Notes: generated by a model from the letters alone, not told the origin. A stretch of DNA of 64,000 nt from Bradyrhizobium sp. AUGA SZCCT0176 (GCF_018130145.1 NZ_JAFCMB010000026.1:1-64000); one strand, 5' to 3'; shown: positions 51,566-60,446, counted from the first letter of the stretch. Made by a program: numbers and translations.

Positions 51566-52555
51566 ATGAATCGCCGCGAACTTCTCAAAGCCGCCGCCGT
51601 GCTGCCGCTCGCGCAATCTGCGCTCTCGAATGCGAGCTTCGCGCAAGGCGCGTACCCCTCGCGCAACATCACCATGATCGTGCCGTTTCCGCCCGGCGGC
51701 CAGGCTGATCTCGCAGCGCGGCCGGTGGCGCAGGCGATGGAAAAAATCCTCGGCAAGCCTGTGCTGGTCGACAACCGCGCCGGTGGCGGCGGCGGATCGG
51801 TCGGCAATGCGGCGGCGGCGCGCGCCGAACCCGACGGCTACACATTGTTGATGACGCTGTCGTCGCTGGCGGTGCTGCCGGAAGCCGACCGGCTGTTCGA
51901 CCGCCCGGTGGCCTACGAAGTCTCGCAATTCGCGCCGGTCGCGCGCGTGCTGGCCGACCCCACGCTGCTGGCGGTGCCGGCCTCGGCGCCATGGAAGACG
52001 CTGCAGGATTTCGTCGATGACGCCAAAAAGCGTCCCGGCCAGATTCCTTACGGCTCGTCGGGCCCCTATGGCACGCTGCATGTGGCGATGGAAATGTTCG
52101 CGGCGAGCGCCGGCATCAAACTGCTGCACGTGCCGTTTCGCGGCGCCGCACCTGCGTTGACCGCGCTGCTCAGCGGCACGGTGCAGGCGGTGGCCTCGGC
52201 GCCGGGCACGCTGAAGCAGCAGGTCGACGACGGCAAGATGCGCGTGCTCGCGAACTGGGGCGCCGCGCGCATCGCAAGCTTTCCCGATCTGCCAACCTTC
52301 CAGGAACTCGGCTACAAGGACGTCGAGTTCTACATCTGGGCGGGATTGTTCGCGCAGAGCGCGCTGCCGGCGCCGATCATGACGCAGTTGCGCGGCGCGA
52401 TGGCGCAGGCGGTCAAAGCGCCCGAGGTGATCAGGACCTTCGAGACCGCGGGCAGTCCGGTCGCCTACATGGACGCGCCGGAATTTGCAAAATTCGTCGC
52501 CGACGACAGCGCGCGGCTGGTCGCCGCGGTGAAGAAGATCGGCAAGGTGGAGTAG
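51566..52555 (+). CDS. Bug/TctC family tripartite tricarboxylate receptor
   Basis: A 329-residue periplasmic binding protein. It opens MNRRELLKAAAVLPLAQSAL, a signal with the RR pattern of Tat substrates, then AQGAYPSRNITMIVPFPPGGQADLAAR, the Bug-family first strand. GGSVGNAAAARAEPDGYTLLM follows. I prefer ATG 51566 with GGGGG upstream; ATG 51560 is too close to it. Like the receptor at 17516 it has no TctA or TctB partner nearby. It ends nine bases before the convergent autotransporter stop. Ligand unknown. Confidence 0.9.
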   Translation: MNRRELLKAAAVLPLAQSALSNASFAQGAYPSRNITMIVPFPPGGQADLAARPVAQAMEKILGKPVLVDNRAGGGGGSVGNAAAARAEPDGYTLLMTLSSLAVLPEADRLFDRPVAYEVSQFAPVARVLADPTLLAVPASAPWKTLQDFVDDAKKRPGQIPYGSSGPYGTLHVAMEMFAASAGIKLLHVPFRGAAPALTALLSGTVQAVASAPGTLKQQVDDGKMRVLANWGAARIASFPDLPTFQELGYKDVEFYIWAGLFAQSALPAPIMTQLRGAMAQAVKAPEVIRTFETAGSPVAYMDAPEFAKFVADDSARLVAAVKKIGKVE

Positions 52556-52564
52556 GGGCCTGCC

Positions 52565-55195
52565 TCAGAATTCGCTGCGGATCGCGCCCCGCAATGTGTG
52601 CCGGTCAAGGCCCGGTGCGAACGCGCCCTCGTAGGAGGCCTTGAACGACGTCGTGGCCGTGAGGTCCCACCGCGCCTCGACGCCGGTGAGCGCAGTGGTG
52701 CGGGCGCGTTCGACGCCGGTGATCGCGAATTGAATTCCCGGCGCGCCTTCGAAGGCCGCAAGCATGCCTGGCGCGTTGCCGGAAAACTCATGCCGCGCGC
52801 CGAGCGTGACGCCGAATTGCGCCGGAAGGCCATTCGCCATCACGGTTTGATGCATCAAGCGCAGACCCGCGGTGCCGAACAGCGCGTCGAAGCCACCGGC
52901 CTGTACGCTCTGGTTCACGCCGGGTGCGCCGGTTTCGCTGAAGCCGTTCTGCCTCGTCGCATACCAGTCGAGGTTGGCAAAGGGCTCGGCCTCGAAGCCG
53001 CCGAACTGGAACGGCCGCGCGATGCCGAACGTGGCGGCAAGCGTGTTGGCACGGGACTGGCCGGCGGCGGTTTCTCCCAGGAACGAGATCGTGCGCGAGG
53101 ATTCCAGCGCCGCGAAGGAATAGCTGATGGCCGATGCGACGTTGAACCCGTAGCTCTCGCCGCGCGCATAGAACCCGGCATGGCCGGCATTGGCATCGAT
53201 CCGGTCGGCGCGAACAGCCGACCGGATCTTGCCGGTCGATGCGCCGACTGCGAGGCCGATTGTGGCACCGGGGCTGTTCCACAGATCGACACCGAGCGCG
53301 GCGCCGCCGATGCTGGTGTTGGTGCCGAAGGCGATGTCGGTCGCCGCCACCCTGTCCCAATTGCCATAGCCGCCGAACCACACGCTCTGCACTGGCGCGG
53401 CGCGGCGCGCGGCAAGCGCCTTGCCGATCGGGTCGGTCGGCTCCGGCGCGTAGGACGACGCCGACATCCGCAAGGTCTCGCCGCGCGACTGGGTACCGGC
53501 GTTCCACATGAAGTTCTGGAAGGAGCCGGCTTGATCGGTGGTGAAACGGCGCCCGTCGGCGTGAATTTGTCCGGCGAGATCGTCGAGGCCGGCCTTGATG
53601 CCGGGCGTGTTGAGCGCGGCGAGCGTGTTGATGGCGGTGGCGAGTGGCCCGGACGCACCGCCGAGTTGGGCGTTGTCGAGCGCACCAGCCACGGCGGCCT
53701 GGTTCGGAGTCAAACCAGACATCGACAGCGACAGCGTTCCGAAGCCTGCGATCTGCTGCAGCGTGAAATACGCATTGTTGGCGTCGTAGCTGAGCTGCCC
53801 CGACACCAGCGGCGCGTTCAGTGGCGCCAGCGATGCGAAGGTGCCGGTGACGCCGCCGGCCGCGGTGACGATCGTGTATTGGGTGTTGGCGACAAAGCCG
53901 GTGCCGAGCGGCACGATCTGCACGGTGCCGCCATTGAGGGTCGCAGTGCCGGTTGCAGCGATCCTGTCGGATTGTCCGGCCGCGTTGATTTCGACCTGGT
54001 AGGTCGAGCCGGCATTGAAGGTGACGTTGCCGTTGACGTTGATGGTGCCGATTGAATTGCCGGGCGCGACCGTACCGAAGTTGTTGACGACGAGACCGCC
54101 GATCGTGCCGCTGCCGCCGAGATACCCGCCATGGACGGTGACGACGGATGGCAATGTGCCGTTCACGATCAGGCCGCCGGCTTCCACCGTCGTTGCGCCG
54201 TTGAAGGCGGTGGTGCCGGTCAGCGTCCAGACCGACGTGCCGGTTTTCCGCAGCAGTTCGAACTCATCATACTGCAGGCCGGTGCCGAGATTGCCGAGGT
54301 TGAACGTCGCGCTTCCGTTACCGCCAAATCCCAGCGTGTCGGTGCCGGTACCGCCAAATACAAGCCCGGTGATGGCGGATCCTGGCGCCAGCGTGAGCGA
54401 GTCCGCGCCACCCGACAAATTGATCGCGGTGCTGCCGCCGCCCGTGATCGTGCCCGAATTGAAGACGGTGTCGATGCCGGTCGATCCCGTGATTCCCACA
54501 GCGACGGTCCCGGAAATCGTACCGGCATTGTTGATCGTGTTGCCGCCGGCGCTGAGAAAAATGCCGTCAAAGCCGATGACGGATCCGCCAGCGAGCACAT
54601 TGATTGAGTTTGAAGTCGATGTCCCGCCAACATATGCACCTTGCGCGCTGATGGCGTTACCGAACACAGTGCCGCCGACGTTGATGGTGTTGTTGCTGGA
54701 ATCGAGAACGCCAATGGCAGGCCCGCCGATGCTCGTGGTCGCGACAAGCCCTCCGGCTGCAATCGATATCGTGTTGCTGGCGGAGCCGTTGAGGATCAGG
54801 ATTCCACTGCTGCCGGCGTGCTGAATCGTTCCCTGATCATTGACATTCACCTGCGATGAGGAAGTGTTTGACAGACTAACCGCAGAAAAGGCGGCGGCTG
54901 GCGTAAGCGAAGCCGGGGCGCCTCCCGTGCCGATATCGACCGTGACATTGGTCCTGCCCATAGCGTTGATGTTATCGGTGTTGCCCAGGCCGGTGCAGGT
55001 CGCCACGTCGCCGGAGTCAAGTGCGCCGATGGCGCCGGTGCCGGCCACCGTACAGGCGGCGCGCGCCGGGCCGGGTGCCAGCGCGAGCAGTCCCCCGAAC
55101 AGGAGCGGCGCCAGCGCGGTGGTGACGAGCAGCCTGTTGCGCAAGTCATTCGGCATCACGGCGTTCTGGGCGCGGTCCTGTATTCCAGTCGGCAT
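52565..55195 (-). CDS. Autotransporter (type Va) with beta-barrel domain
   Basis: 876 residues. A long signal peptide runs to about residue 45 (LLALAPGPARAAC); two Cys follow within 20 residues and may form a disulfide. The passenger (about 50-590) is Gly/Asn/Thr-rich with beta-helix repeats and an autotransporter-associated repeat near 320-440 (TTAFNGATTVEAGGLIVNGT). The final 280 residues are the 12-strand translocator (from WFGGYGNWDR) and end in the aromatic residue Phe (RSEF), as required for BAM insertion. No protease Ser motif was noticed, so adhesion is the likeliest role. The ATG at 55195 has AAGGA upstream. It is divergent from an AraC gene. Confidence 0.9.
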   Translation of the reverse strand: MPTGIQDRAQNAVMPNDLRNRLLVTTALAPLLFGGLLALAPGPARAACTVAGTGAIGALDSGDVATCTGLGNTDNINAMGRTNVTVDIGTGGAPASLTPAAAFSAVSLSNTSSSQVNVNDQGTIQHAGSSGILILNGSASNTISIAAGGLVATTSIGGPAIGVLDSSNNTINVGGTVFGNAISAQGAYVGGTSTSNSINVLAGGSVIGFDGIFLSAGGNTINNAGTISGTVAVGITGSTGIDTVFNSGTITGGGSTAINLSGGADSLTLAPGSAITGLVFGGTGTDTLGFGGNGSATFNLGNLGTGLQYDEFELLRKTGTSVWTLTGTTAFNGATTVEAGGLIVNGTLPSVVTVHGGYLGGSGTIGGLVVNNFGTVAPGNSIGTINVNGNVTFNAGSTYQVEINAAGQSDRIAATGTATLNGGTVQIVPLGTGFVANTQYTIVTAAGGVTGTFASLAPLNAPLVSGQLSYDANNAYFTLQQIAGFGTLSLSMSGLTPNQAAVAGALDNAQLGGASGPLATAINTLAALNTPGIKAGLDDLAGQIHADGRRFTTDQAGSFQNFMWNAGTQSRGETLRMSASSYAPEPTDPIGKALAARRAAPVQSVWFGGYGNWDRVAATDIAFGTNTSIGGAALGVDLWNSPGATIGLAVGASTGKIRSAVRADRIDANAGHAGFYARGESYGFNVASAISYSFAALESSRTISFLGETAAGQSRANTLAATFGIARPFQFGGFEAEPFANLDWYATRQNGFSETGAPGVNQSVQAGGFDALFGTAGLRLMHQTVMANGLPAQFGVTLGARHEFSGNAPGMLAAFEGAPGIQFAITGVERARTTALTGVEARWDLTATTSFKASYEGAFAPGLDRHTLRGAIRSEF

Positions 55196-55480
55196 CGACA
55201 ATTCCTTCGTTGCAGTATCTGAACTGCTAGCGGGAACGTCGCGGCGCTTCTTGGAGCCGGGCGAAACGCATTATGGCTGAAGGCGCAGGACGCTGGTTTG
55301 TGCCGGCCTGTTGCGGCGATGACACGGACGGCCGGGCCGGCGGCGCGACGCGTTGCCGCACCGAATGGACTACAGCGCAAATTTCCATGGCCTGGCGCGC
55401 AACTGTGCTGGAAGACGTTGCGCCGGGCAGCCAACGCGATATTGGTGTTCCGTTACACGAGCCTGGAGACGCGCGCGCTT
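55196..55480. promoter_or_regulatory. Divergent spacer, autotransporter / AraC regulator
   Basis: 285 bases with no gene. GCAGT-ATCTGA-ACTGC (55212-55227) is a short inverted repeat about 20 bases upstream of the autotransporter ATG, where a regulator could act. The upstream extension of the AraC frame (from 55298) has no domain content. Confidence 0.4.
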
Positions 55481-56461
55481 ATGGCGGCCGACAGCCAATC
55501 GATCCGCGGCGCACCGCGCCTCGGCTATACCGGCGACCCGCATGGGCCTGCCTATGACGCCTGGCGGGAGGAGTTTTGCCGCCGCGTGATGTGCGGCGAT
55601 GTCGCGCCGCTCGCGGCCGGGCCCGTGCGATGCGACGTGACCGCGGTGCCGCTGCCGGGTCTCAAGATGTCGGGGGCAGCAGGCTCGCCGATGCAGTTCG
55701 TCGCGACCGGCGCCGACCGCGACAGCGCGCTCGCCTTCGTGCTGGCCACGGCCGCGCCGATGCGCATCACGGTCGGTGGCCGGTCGGTCGATCTTGAACC
55801 GATGGGCACCGGCCTTGCCGATGCGGCGCATGAAGGTGCCGACGTCTCGCAGCTGGCCGAAGGGCGCTTCAAGTCGCTGTTCATCGAGCGCCGGACGCTG
55901 CTCGCCTACTGTCCCGATGCGGAAGATCGCATTGCGCGGCCGCTCGCGCCAAACCCCGCGCTCGCGGCGATGCTGCACCAATATTACGACCTCGCGGTTC
56001 AGCATGCCCCGGGTCTCGACGCACTGGCGCAGAGTGCCGTCTCGCAGCATCTTCTGGACCTGGTTGTCCTGATGCTGGGGACAGGACGCGACGAGACCGA
56101 ACTCGCGCAAGACCGCGGCCTTGCGGCGGCTCGCCTGGAAGCGATCAAGGCCGACATTCTGTCGCGCCTCGGCGACGGCAGGCTCACGCTCGCCGACCTC
56201 GCGCAGCGCCACCGCGCCAGCCCGCGCGCCATCCAGATGCTGTTCGAACGCGCTGGTACCACGTTTTCGGAATTCGTTCTGGAGCAGCGGCTGATGCGGG
56301 CGGCACGGCTGCTGCGCGATCCGCTGCGCCGGGCGAGCAAGATCAGCGATATTGCCTATCTCTCCGGCTTCAACGATGTCTCGTATTTTCACCGGTCGTT
56401 TCGCCGGCGTTTTGGCATGACGCCGCTGGACGCGAAAATGCGGCGCTCGGAAAAAGAGTAG
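55481..56461 (+). CDS. AraC family transcriptional regulator
   Basis: 326 residues. The C-terminal AraC DNA-binding domain (about 222-320) is clear: LTLADLAQRHRASPRAIQMLFERAGTTFSEFVLEQRLMRA and the second helix-turn-helix ISDIAYLSGFNDVSYFHRSFRRRFGMTP. The N-terminal 200 residues match the AraC_binding_2-type cupin region of inducible regulators. The ATG at 55481 has GGAGA some 12 bases upstream; the frame is open to 55298 without content. It faces the autotransporter and likely controls it (inference). Confidence 0.9.
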   Translation: MAADSQSIRGAPRLGYTGDPHGPAYDAWREEFCRRVMCGDVAPLAAGPVRCDVTAVPLPGLKMSGAAGSPMQFVATGADRDSALAFVLATAAPMRITVGGRSVDLEPMGTGLADAAHEGADVSQLAEGRFKSLFIERRTLLAYCPDAEDRIARPLAPNPALAAMLHQYYDLAVQHAPGLDALAQSAVSQHLLDLVVLMLGTGRDETELAQDRGLAAARLEAIKADILSRLGDGRLTLADLAQRHRASPRAIQMLFERAGTTFSEFVLEQRLMRAARLLRDPLRRASKISDIAYLSGFNDVSYFHRSFRRRFGMTPLDAKMRRSEKE

Positions 56462-56700
56462 CAAGCTAGCGGTCCCTGTCCTGCATCACATGGCGATGCG
56501 ACGTCGCGCAGTCGGGGCGCTCATGACGCGCTTTCCTCGACTGGTCGCCGCGGCGAGGGACATCGGAGGCGGAGTAGGGAACTCCATTCACATTTTTTTG
56601 TCTGAGCGAACGTTGGGTGGCCGCATTCATTGGAGAGTGTTTTGGGAGCGGTGCGAGTTGGAACCCGTATCGCCACACCACTCGAATGAAAGGACCGGAC

Positions 56701-57069
56701 ATGAAACGAGCGGACCCGGCCGTGCCACGCATCGGGCTCAGCCTTGCCCTCGCGATCGGAAGCGTTGGCGCCCTGCAATCAACAGCATTCGCCCAGGAAT
56801 ATAGGGGAACCTGGGAACAACAGATGGCCTGCACCCCCGACGTATGGCGACTGTGCAGCGATCAGGTTCCGGATGTCAGCCGGATCGTGACGTGTTTGCG
56901 GCAGAATACGCCGCAGCTCTCGAACAATTGCCGCGCCGTATTCGAATCGCAGGCGAATGCGCAACAGCCACCGGCCGGCCGGGCGCCACAACAGCAAATC
57001 GCGCCGCGCGGCCGTGCAGCACCGCTGGTACAGCCCCAGCCGCCGAGACCCTACGACGACGACGATTAG
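56701..57069 (+). CDS. Small secreted Cys-rich protein
   Basis: 122 residues. A signal peptide covers about 1-31 (LALAIGSVGALQSTAFAQE). The mature part has four Cys in a compact block (ACTPDVWRLCSDQVPDVSRIVTCLRQ...NCRAVFE), a spacing like the Cys-rich GLG1-type repeat. A Pro/Gln-rich tail ends in five Asp. I do not know the function. GAAAGGACC precedes the ATG; the frame is open to 56617 but that region is not family-like. Its stop overlaps the convergent YbaK gene's stop. Confidence 0.75.
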   Translation: MKRADPAVPRIGLSLALAIGSVGALQSTAFAQEYRGTWEQQMACTPDVWRLCSDQVPDVSRIVTCLRQNTPQLSNNCRAVFESQANAQQPPAGRAPQQQIAPRGRAAPLVQPQPPRPYDDDD

Positions 57070-57551
57070 GCCGTCGCTTCGCTTTCGGTTCTGACCTCGC
57101 AGACATCGACCCATTCGGCCGAGGTCAGTTCCGCCATGCGCGTGGGTGTGATGCGCACCGCGCTGTGCGTTGAGCCCGCCGCGGGAACCACGACATCGAA
57201 CGCCTTCAACGACACGTCGCAGTAGACCGGAAGCGGCGTCTTCAGTCCGAACGGACAGACGCCGCCGACTTCATGGCCGGTGATCTCGGCGACCTCGTCG
57301 AGCCCGAGCATCTTCGGCTTGCCGCCGAACAGCGCTTTCACCTTCTTGTTGTCCATCCGCGAGGTGCCGGCGGCCACGATCAAAACTACGCGTTCGCCGA
57401 TCCGCAAACTGAGCGTCTTGGCGATCCGCGCCGGCTCGACACCATACGCCTCGGCCGCGAGCGCGACCGTTGCCGAGCTCATGGTGGATTCGATCACCGA
57501 AATTTCAGGCGCCTTCTCGGCAAAGAAGGCGCGGACGGATTCAAGGCTCAT
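57066..57551 (-). CDS. YbaK/ProX-type aminoacyl-tRNA deacylase
   Basis: 161 residues of the YbaK/EbsC family, which clears mischarged Cys-tRNA(Pro) and related errors. LVAAGTSRMDNKKVKALFGGKPKMLGLDEVAEITGHEVGGVCPFGLK contains the Lys and Gly-rich segment (GHEVGGVCPFG) that forms the deacylation pocket. Length is normal. The 3' end overlaps the convergent small secreted protein. A dispersed repeat precedes its start. Confidence 0.9.
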   Translation of the reverse strand: MSLESVRAFFAEKAPEISVIESTMSSATVALAAEAYGVEPARIAKTLSLRIGERVVLIVAAGTSRMDNKKVKALFGGKPKMLGLDEVAEITGHEVGGVCPFGLKTPLPVYCDVSLKAFDVVVPAAGSTHSAVRITPTRMAELTSAEWVDVCEVRTESEATA

Positions 57552-57570
57552 GGGTCAGGACTTTCGGGTA

Positions 57571-57636
57571 GAGCGTTTTCCAGCGAAGTGGACACCGGTT
57601 CGCGTCAAGAAAACGCGTCTAATCAAGAATCTGGAG
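57571..57636. repeat. Dispersed palindromic repeat family C, copy 2
   Basis: Nearly identical to 41735-41802 (a handful of substitutions), with the same hairpin arms gcgttttc and gaaaacgc. It adjoins the perfect inverted repeat at 57631-57669 and, like copy 1, abuts the 3' end of a leftward gene. Non-coding. Confidence 0.85.
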
Positions 57637-57669
57637 CCCCGTTCCGATTTCATCGGAACGGGGCTCCAG
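57631..57669 (-). terminator. Perfect 17-base hairpin spanning the dehalogenase stop
   Basis: ctggagccccgttccga (57631-57647) pairs perfectly with tcggaacggggctccag (57653-57669) around the loop tttca. On the leftward strand it encodes the last six residues of the haloacid dehalogenase and its TGA. The stem is strong but lacks a T-run in the leftward sense; it is immediately followed by the family C repeat. Confidence 0.65.
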
Positions 57670-58399
57670 CTACCAGGTCGGGCAATTCGGCGAGCGCGTG
57701 GATGCGATGGTCGGGCTCGAGCCCGAGCTCGTCCATCTGGGTACGGATCGCCTTGAACATCGTGATCGGCGGGACGAGATCGGCTTTGCTGCAGGCCTGC
57801 GCCATCGCCTCCGGCGTCACCCGCTCGATCCAGGCGACGTTGAGCCCGAACGCCTTGGCGCCGCAGACGTCCCACGGGTTCGAGGAGATGAACAGGACCT
57901 CGTGCGGCGGAATGTGAAGCGTGCTTTCGATCAAGGCGTAGGCGTCCGGGCTCGGTTTGAATATTTTATTGGCGTCGACGCTGATGGTGGCATCGAGTAC
58001 GCGGTCGAGGCCACTGTTCTTCACCAGCGCGTCCAGCATGTCGGGGCTGCCGTTGGAGAGAATGGCGAGCTTCTTGTTCCTCATCGCCGCGAGCGAGGCA
58101 AGCGCATCGGGATAGAGATCGAGACGCAGGTACTTGTCCATGATCCCGGCGAAATCAGCCTCGTCGTATTTCAGGCCGAGGCAGCGCAGCGTGTAGGCAA
58201 GGGATTCCCGCGTCACGACGGAGAAATCCTCATAGCGCCGCATCAGCGAGCGCAGCCAGGTATATTCCAGCTGCTTGATGCGCCAGACCTGGGTGATGAT
58301 TTCGCCGTAACCGGGAAAGGCCTGCTCGGTGACTGACGCCACCGACTGGATGTCGTAGAGCGTGCCATAGGCATCGAACACGACGGCTTTGATAGTCAC
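57650..58399 (-). CDS. Haloacid dehalogenase, type II (L-2-haloacid dehalogenase-like)
   Basis: 249 residues of the HAD superfamily. The nucleophile Asp9 is in VVFDAYGTLYD, the Ser/Thr loop is ILSNGSPDMLDAL, the Lys is in NKIFKPSPDAY and the final Asp in SSNPWDVCGA, all as in type II dehalogenases. The enzyme replaces a 2-halogen with hydroxyl, or acts as a phosphatase if the substrate differs. The start is a GTG at 58399. The last codons lie in a perfect palindrome. Confidence 0.9.
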   Translation of the reverse strand: MTIKAVVFDAYGTLYDIQSVASVTEQAFPGYGEIITQVWRIKQLEYTWLRSLMRRYEDFSVVTRESLAYTLRCLGLKYDEADFAGIMDKYLRLDLYPDALASLAAMRNKKLAILSNGSPDMLDALVKNSGLDRVLDATISVDANKIFKPSPDAYALIESTLHIPPHEVLFISSNPWDVCGAKAFGLNVAWIERVTPEAMAQACSKADLVPPITMFKAIRTQMDELGLEPDHRIHALAELPDLVAGAPFR

Positions 58400-58501
58400 G
58401 GCATCACCCGTAAGCGGAAAATTGCGTGCTGGGTTGTATAGATCGCGGCGCCAGAACTAGCCAGCCCACGAGCGACGCGCGTTTTCACCGGTGCCATGCG
58501 C

Positions 58502-58981
58502 TCACGGCAGGTCGAAGGCCATGATGGTGCGCGCCCTGCCGAGATACTCGACTTCCTCGATCGGTCGCCATCCGCGCGAGGCGTAGTAGTTGGGTAGCGT
58601 GCCCGACGTGTAGAGATGGAGGCGACGAAAGCCGAGCTCCGCGGCATGATCGATCACGGCGTCTATCAGGGCGCCTCCGACACCGCCGCCACGTTCCGCG
58701 TCGACGACGAATAGCTGTGCCAGCCAGGGCGAGAGCTCAGGTCGGATCGTCATTTCGCTGGCCAGAAAATTGACCGATCCGAGCAGCGCCGCGCCGCGCC
58801 TCGCGACCAGAACAGTAGGAAGCCCGGCCGAATGGGTGCTGGTACGAAGGAAGCGCTCGTATTCCCTTATCGATTCGAAGCCGGTCAATGGACCCCATAA
58901 CTCGAATTGGAGTTTGGCGATCGACGCCGCAGGACTCGATTCTTCAGCAAGGCGTTTGATTTCGAACGAGGGCCTGTTCAT
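58502..58981 (-). CDS. GNAT family N-acetyltransferase
   Basis: 159 residues. The acetyl-CoA motif is LFVVDAERGGGVGGALIDAVIDHAAELGFRRLHLYT (about 90-125), and the alpha-beta-beta start MNRPSFEIKRLAEES is typical. The acceptor is unknown; small GNATs of this kind modify amines or antibiotics. It stands alone between the dehalogenase gene (102 bases downstream of its end) and the divergent PaaI gene. Confidence 0.85.
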   Translation of the reverse strand: MNRPSFEIKRLAEESSPAASIAKLQFELWGPLTGFESIREYERFLRTSTHSAGLPTVLVARRGAALLGSVNFLASEMTIRPELSPWLAQLFVVDAERGGGVGGALIDAVIDHAAELGFRRLHLYTSGTLPNYYASRGWRPIEEVEYLGRARTIMAFDLP

Positions 58982-59135
58982 GGTGCGGCGAGCGTTTCAG
59001 GAAAGCGTCAAACCGTCAAACTGGAAATGCGCTGCCTGGCTCATCTCTCTCTGCGTCGGTTACGACCGAGAAACATTGTGTGAGATGACGGACCAGATGT
59101 TCTCGTGTCATTGATCGTCATGATGGAGGGGTCGC

Positions 59136-59534
59136 TTGAGCGATGCGATAACAAACGTGCCGCCCGGCGCTCTGCTATTGGGACGCGAGTGGCTGGGGTT
59201 CGATGACGCCGGCGAGACAGCTTCGATCCGGTTCTTGGCGCAGCCATCCTTCACCAACAGGCACGGTACGATTCAGGGCGGCTTCCTGGCTGCCATGCTG
59301 GATTCAGCGACCGGGCTACGTGCCCTGGCTGCGCTCACCTCAAGCCAGACCGCGATTACCCGCAGTCTGGATACGCGGTTTCTCAAGCCCGCAAATGTCG
59401 GGCCTATTGTCGCCAGGGCAAAGGTCGTGGAGCGCACGGACCGGGAAATCGTCGTGGAAGCCGCGCTGGTCGATGCGCAGGGCGTGACGGTTGCCGAGGC
59501 CACGGCACGGCTGCGCGTGGTAGACAAGAAATAG
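59136..59534 (+). CDS. PaaI family hotdog thioesterase
   Basis: 132 residues of the hotdog fold. NRHGTIQGGFLAAMLDSATG near residues 40-60 holds the HG(G) and Asp active-site positions of PaaI-type acyl-CoA thioesterases; SLDTRFLKPANVGPIVARAKVVERTDREIVVEAAL is the second half. It hydrolyses an acyl- or phenylacyl-CoA in the cytoplasm. The start is a TTG with GGAGGGG upstream. It diverges from the GNAT gene and is followed by the leftward hydrolase. Confidence 0.88.
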   Translation: MSDAITNVPPGALLLGREWLGFDDAGETASIRFLAQPSFTNRHGTIQGGFLAAMLDSATGLRALAALTSSQTAITRSLDTRFLKPANVGPIVARAKVVERTDREIVVEAALVDAQGVTVAEATARLRVVDKK

Positions 59535-59575
59535 CTGCCTCGGTTTGGACACGACGGCTTTGATATTCACGTGAC

Positions 59576-60400
59576 TTACTCTCTCCTGCCAATCGTTGCG
59601 TCGAGAAATTCGCGGAGGGCGACGACCGATTGGTCTGTTGCAATCTGGTTGAATTCGAGATGGCGCCCCGAAAGCTCGGCCGGTGTCGTGACGTTGGGTG
59701 CGTCGAAGCCGTGATAGGCGTCGGGATAGACGATGAGTTTGATCGGCGCGCCCTGATCCTTCTGTCTTGATATGCCCCAGGCGTCCCGGCCGTCTACCAT
59801 TTTGCGGCACTCTTCGGCAGGGGTCACGTCATCGCGCTCGCCGATCAAAATCAGCGTCGGCACCGTCATGCCGCCTTTGAAATGACGGCACGGCGGATAG
59901 AACGCGATGGCCGCATGAAACTTGTTTGGCGATGCCTGTTCCAGGAAGCCGTGTTCGACAGACGTGAGAGCCACCCGACCGCCATTCGCAAAACCCAGCA
60001 CCGCAATACGCGCAGGATCGACCAGGGGATGGCGCGCCAGAAACTTCAGGGCCCGATAGGCATCCAGGATCAGATCCTGCGGGGGATGTTCGCCGCAGGT
60101 CTTCAGGCCGCGCGGGCCCAAGCTATCCACGGTGAGCGTCACATAGCCCCAGGATGCGATCCGCTTGCCCCAACGCTGGTCCAGCCGTCCCCAATTTCCA
60201 TTGCAGCTATGCAGCAACACGACGGCGGGCGAGGGGCCCGCGCTGTTTGTTTGCCGCAGATAACCCTGCAGCGGATGCGGACTGGCAAGCGGGCTCTCGA
60301 TCTCGACGGCAATCGGCGGCGATTCAGCCGCGGGGCATTGAACGATGCCTGCCGTCGAGATCGCGGCGACGAGGACAGCGATTTTGGCAAGTTGGGTCAC
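59576..60400 (-). CDS. Dienelactone-hydrolase-like secreted protein with Ala nucleophile position
   Basis: 274 residues with a signal-like N-terminus (to about 25) and an alpha/beta hydrolase fold of the DLH family (HSCNGNW, GPRGLKTCGEHP). The nucleophile elbow reads GFANGG: Ala138 stands where Cys or Ser is required, while the other triad members Asp190/191 (GERDDVTP) and His230 (DAYHGFDAP) remain. It is therefore predicted to have lost hydrolysis and may bind ligand only. The start is a GTG. It lies convergent to PaaI, 41 bases apart. Confidence 0.82.
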   Translation of the reverse strand: MTQLAKIAVLVAAISTAGIVQCPAAESPPIAVEIESPLASPHPLQGYLRQTNSAGPSPAVVLLHSCNGNWGRLDQRWGKRIASWGYVTLTVDSLGPRGLKTCGEHPPQDLILDAYRALKFLARHPLVDPARIAVLGFANGGRVALTSVEHGFLEQASPNKFHAAIAFYPPCRHFKGGMTVPTLILIGERDDVTPAEECRKMVDGRDAWGISRQKDQGAPIKLIVYPDAYHGFDAPNVTTPAELSGRHLEFNQIATDQSVVALREFLDATIGRRE

Positions 60401-60446
60401 TGGACACCATCTTGTTCAACCGTCCGCCAACGACCGGACGCCGCTA

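Noticed and set aside
52598..54055. Long frame antisense to the autotransporter (485 codons)
   Set aside because: Reverse of the repeat-rich beta-barrel gene; codon pattern follows the sense gene.
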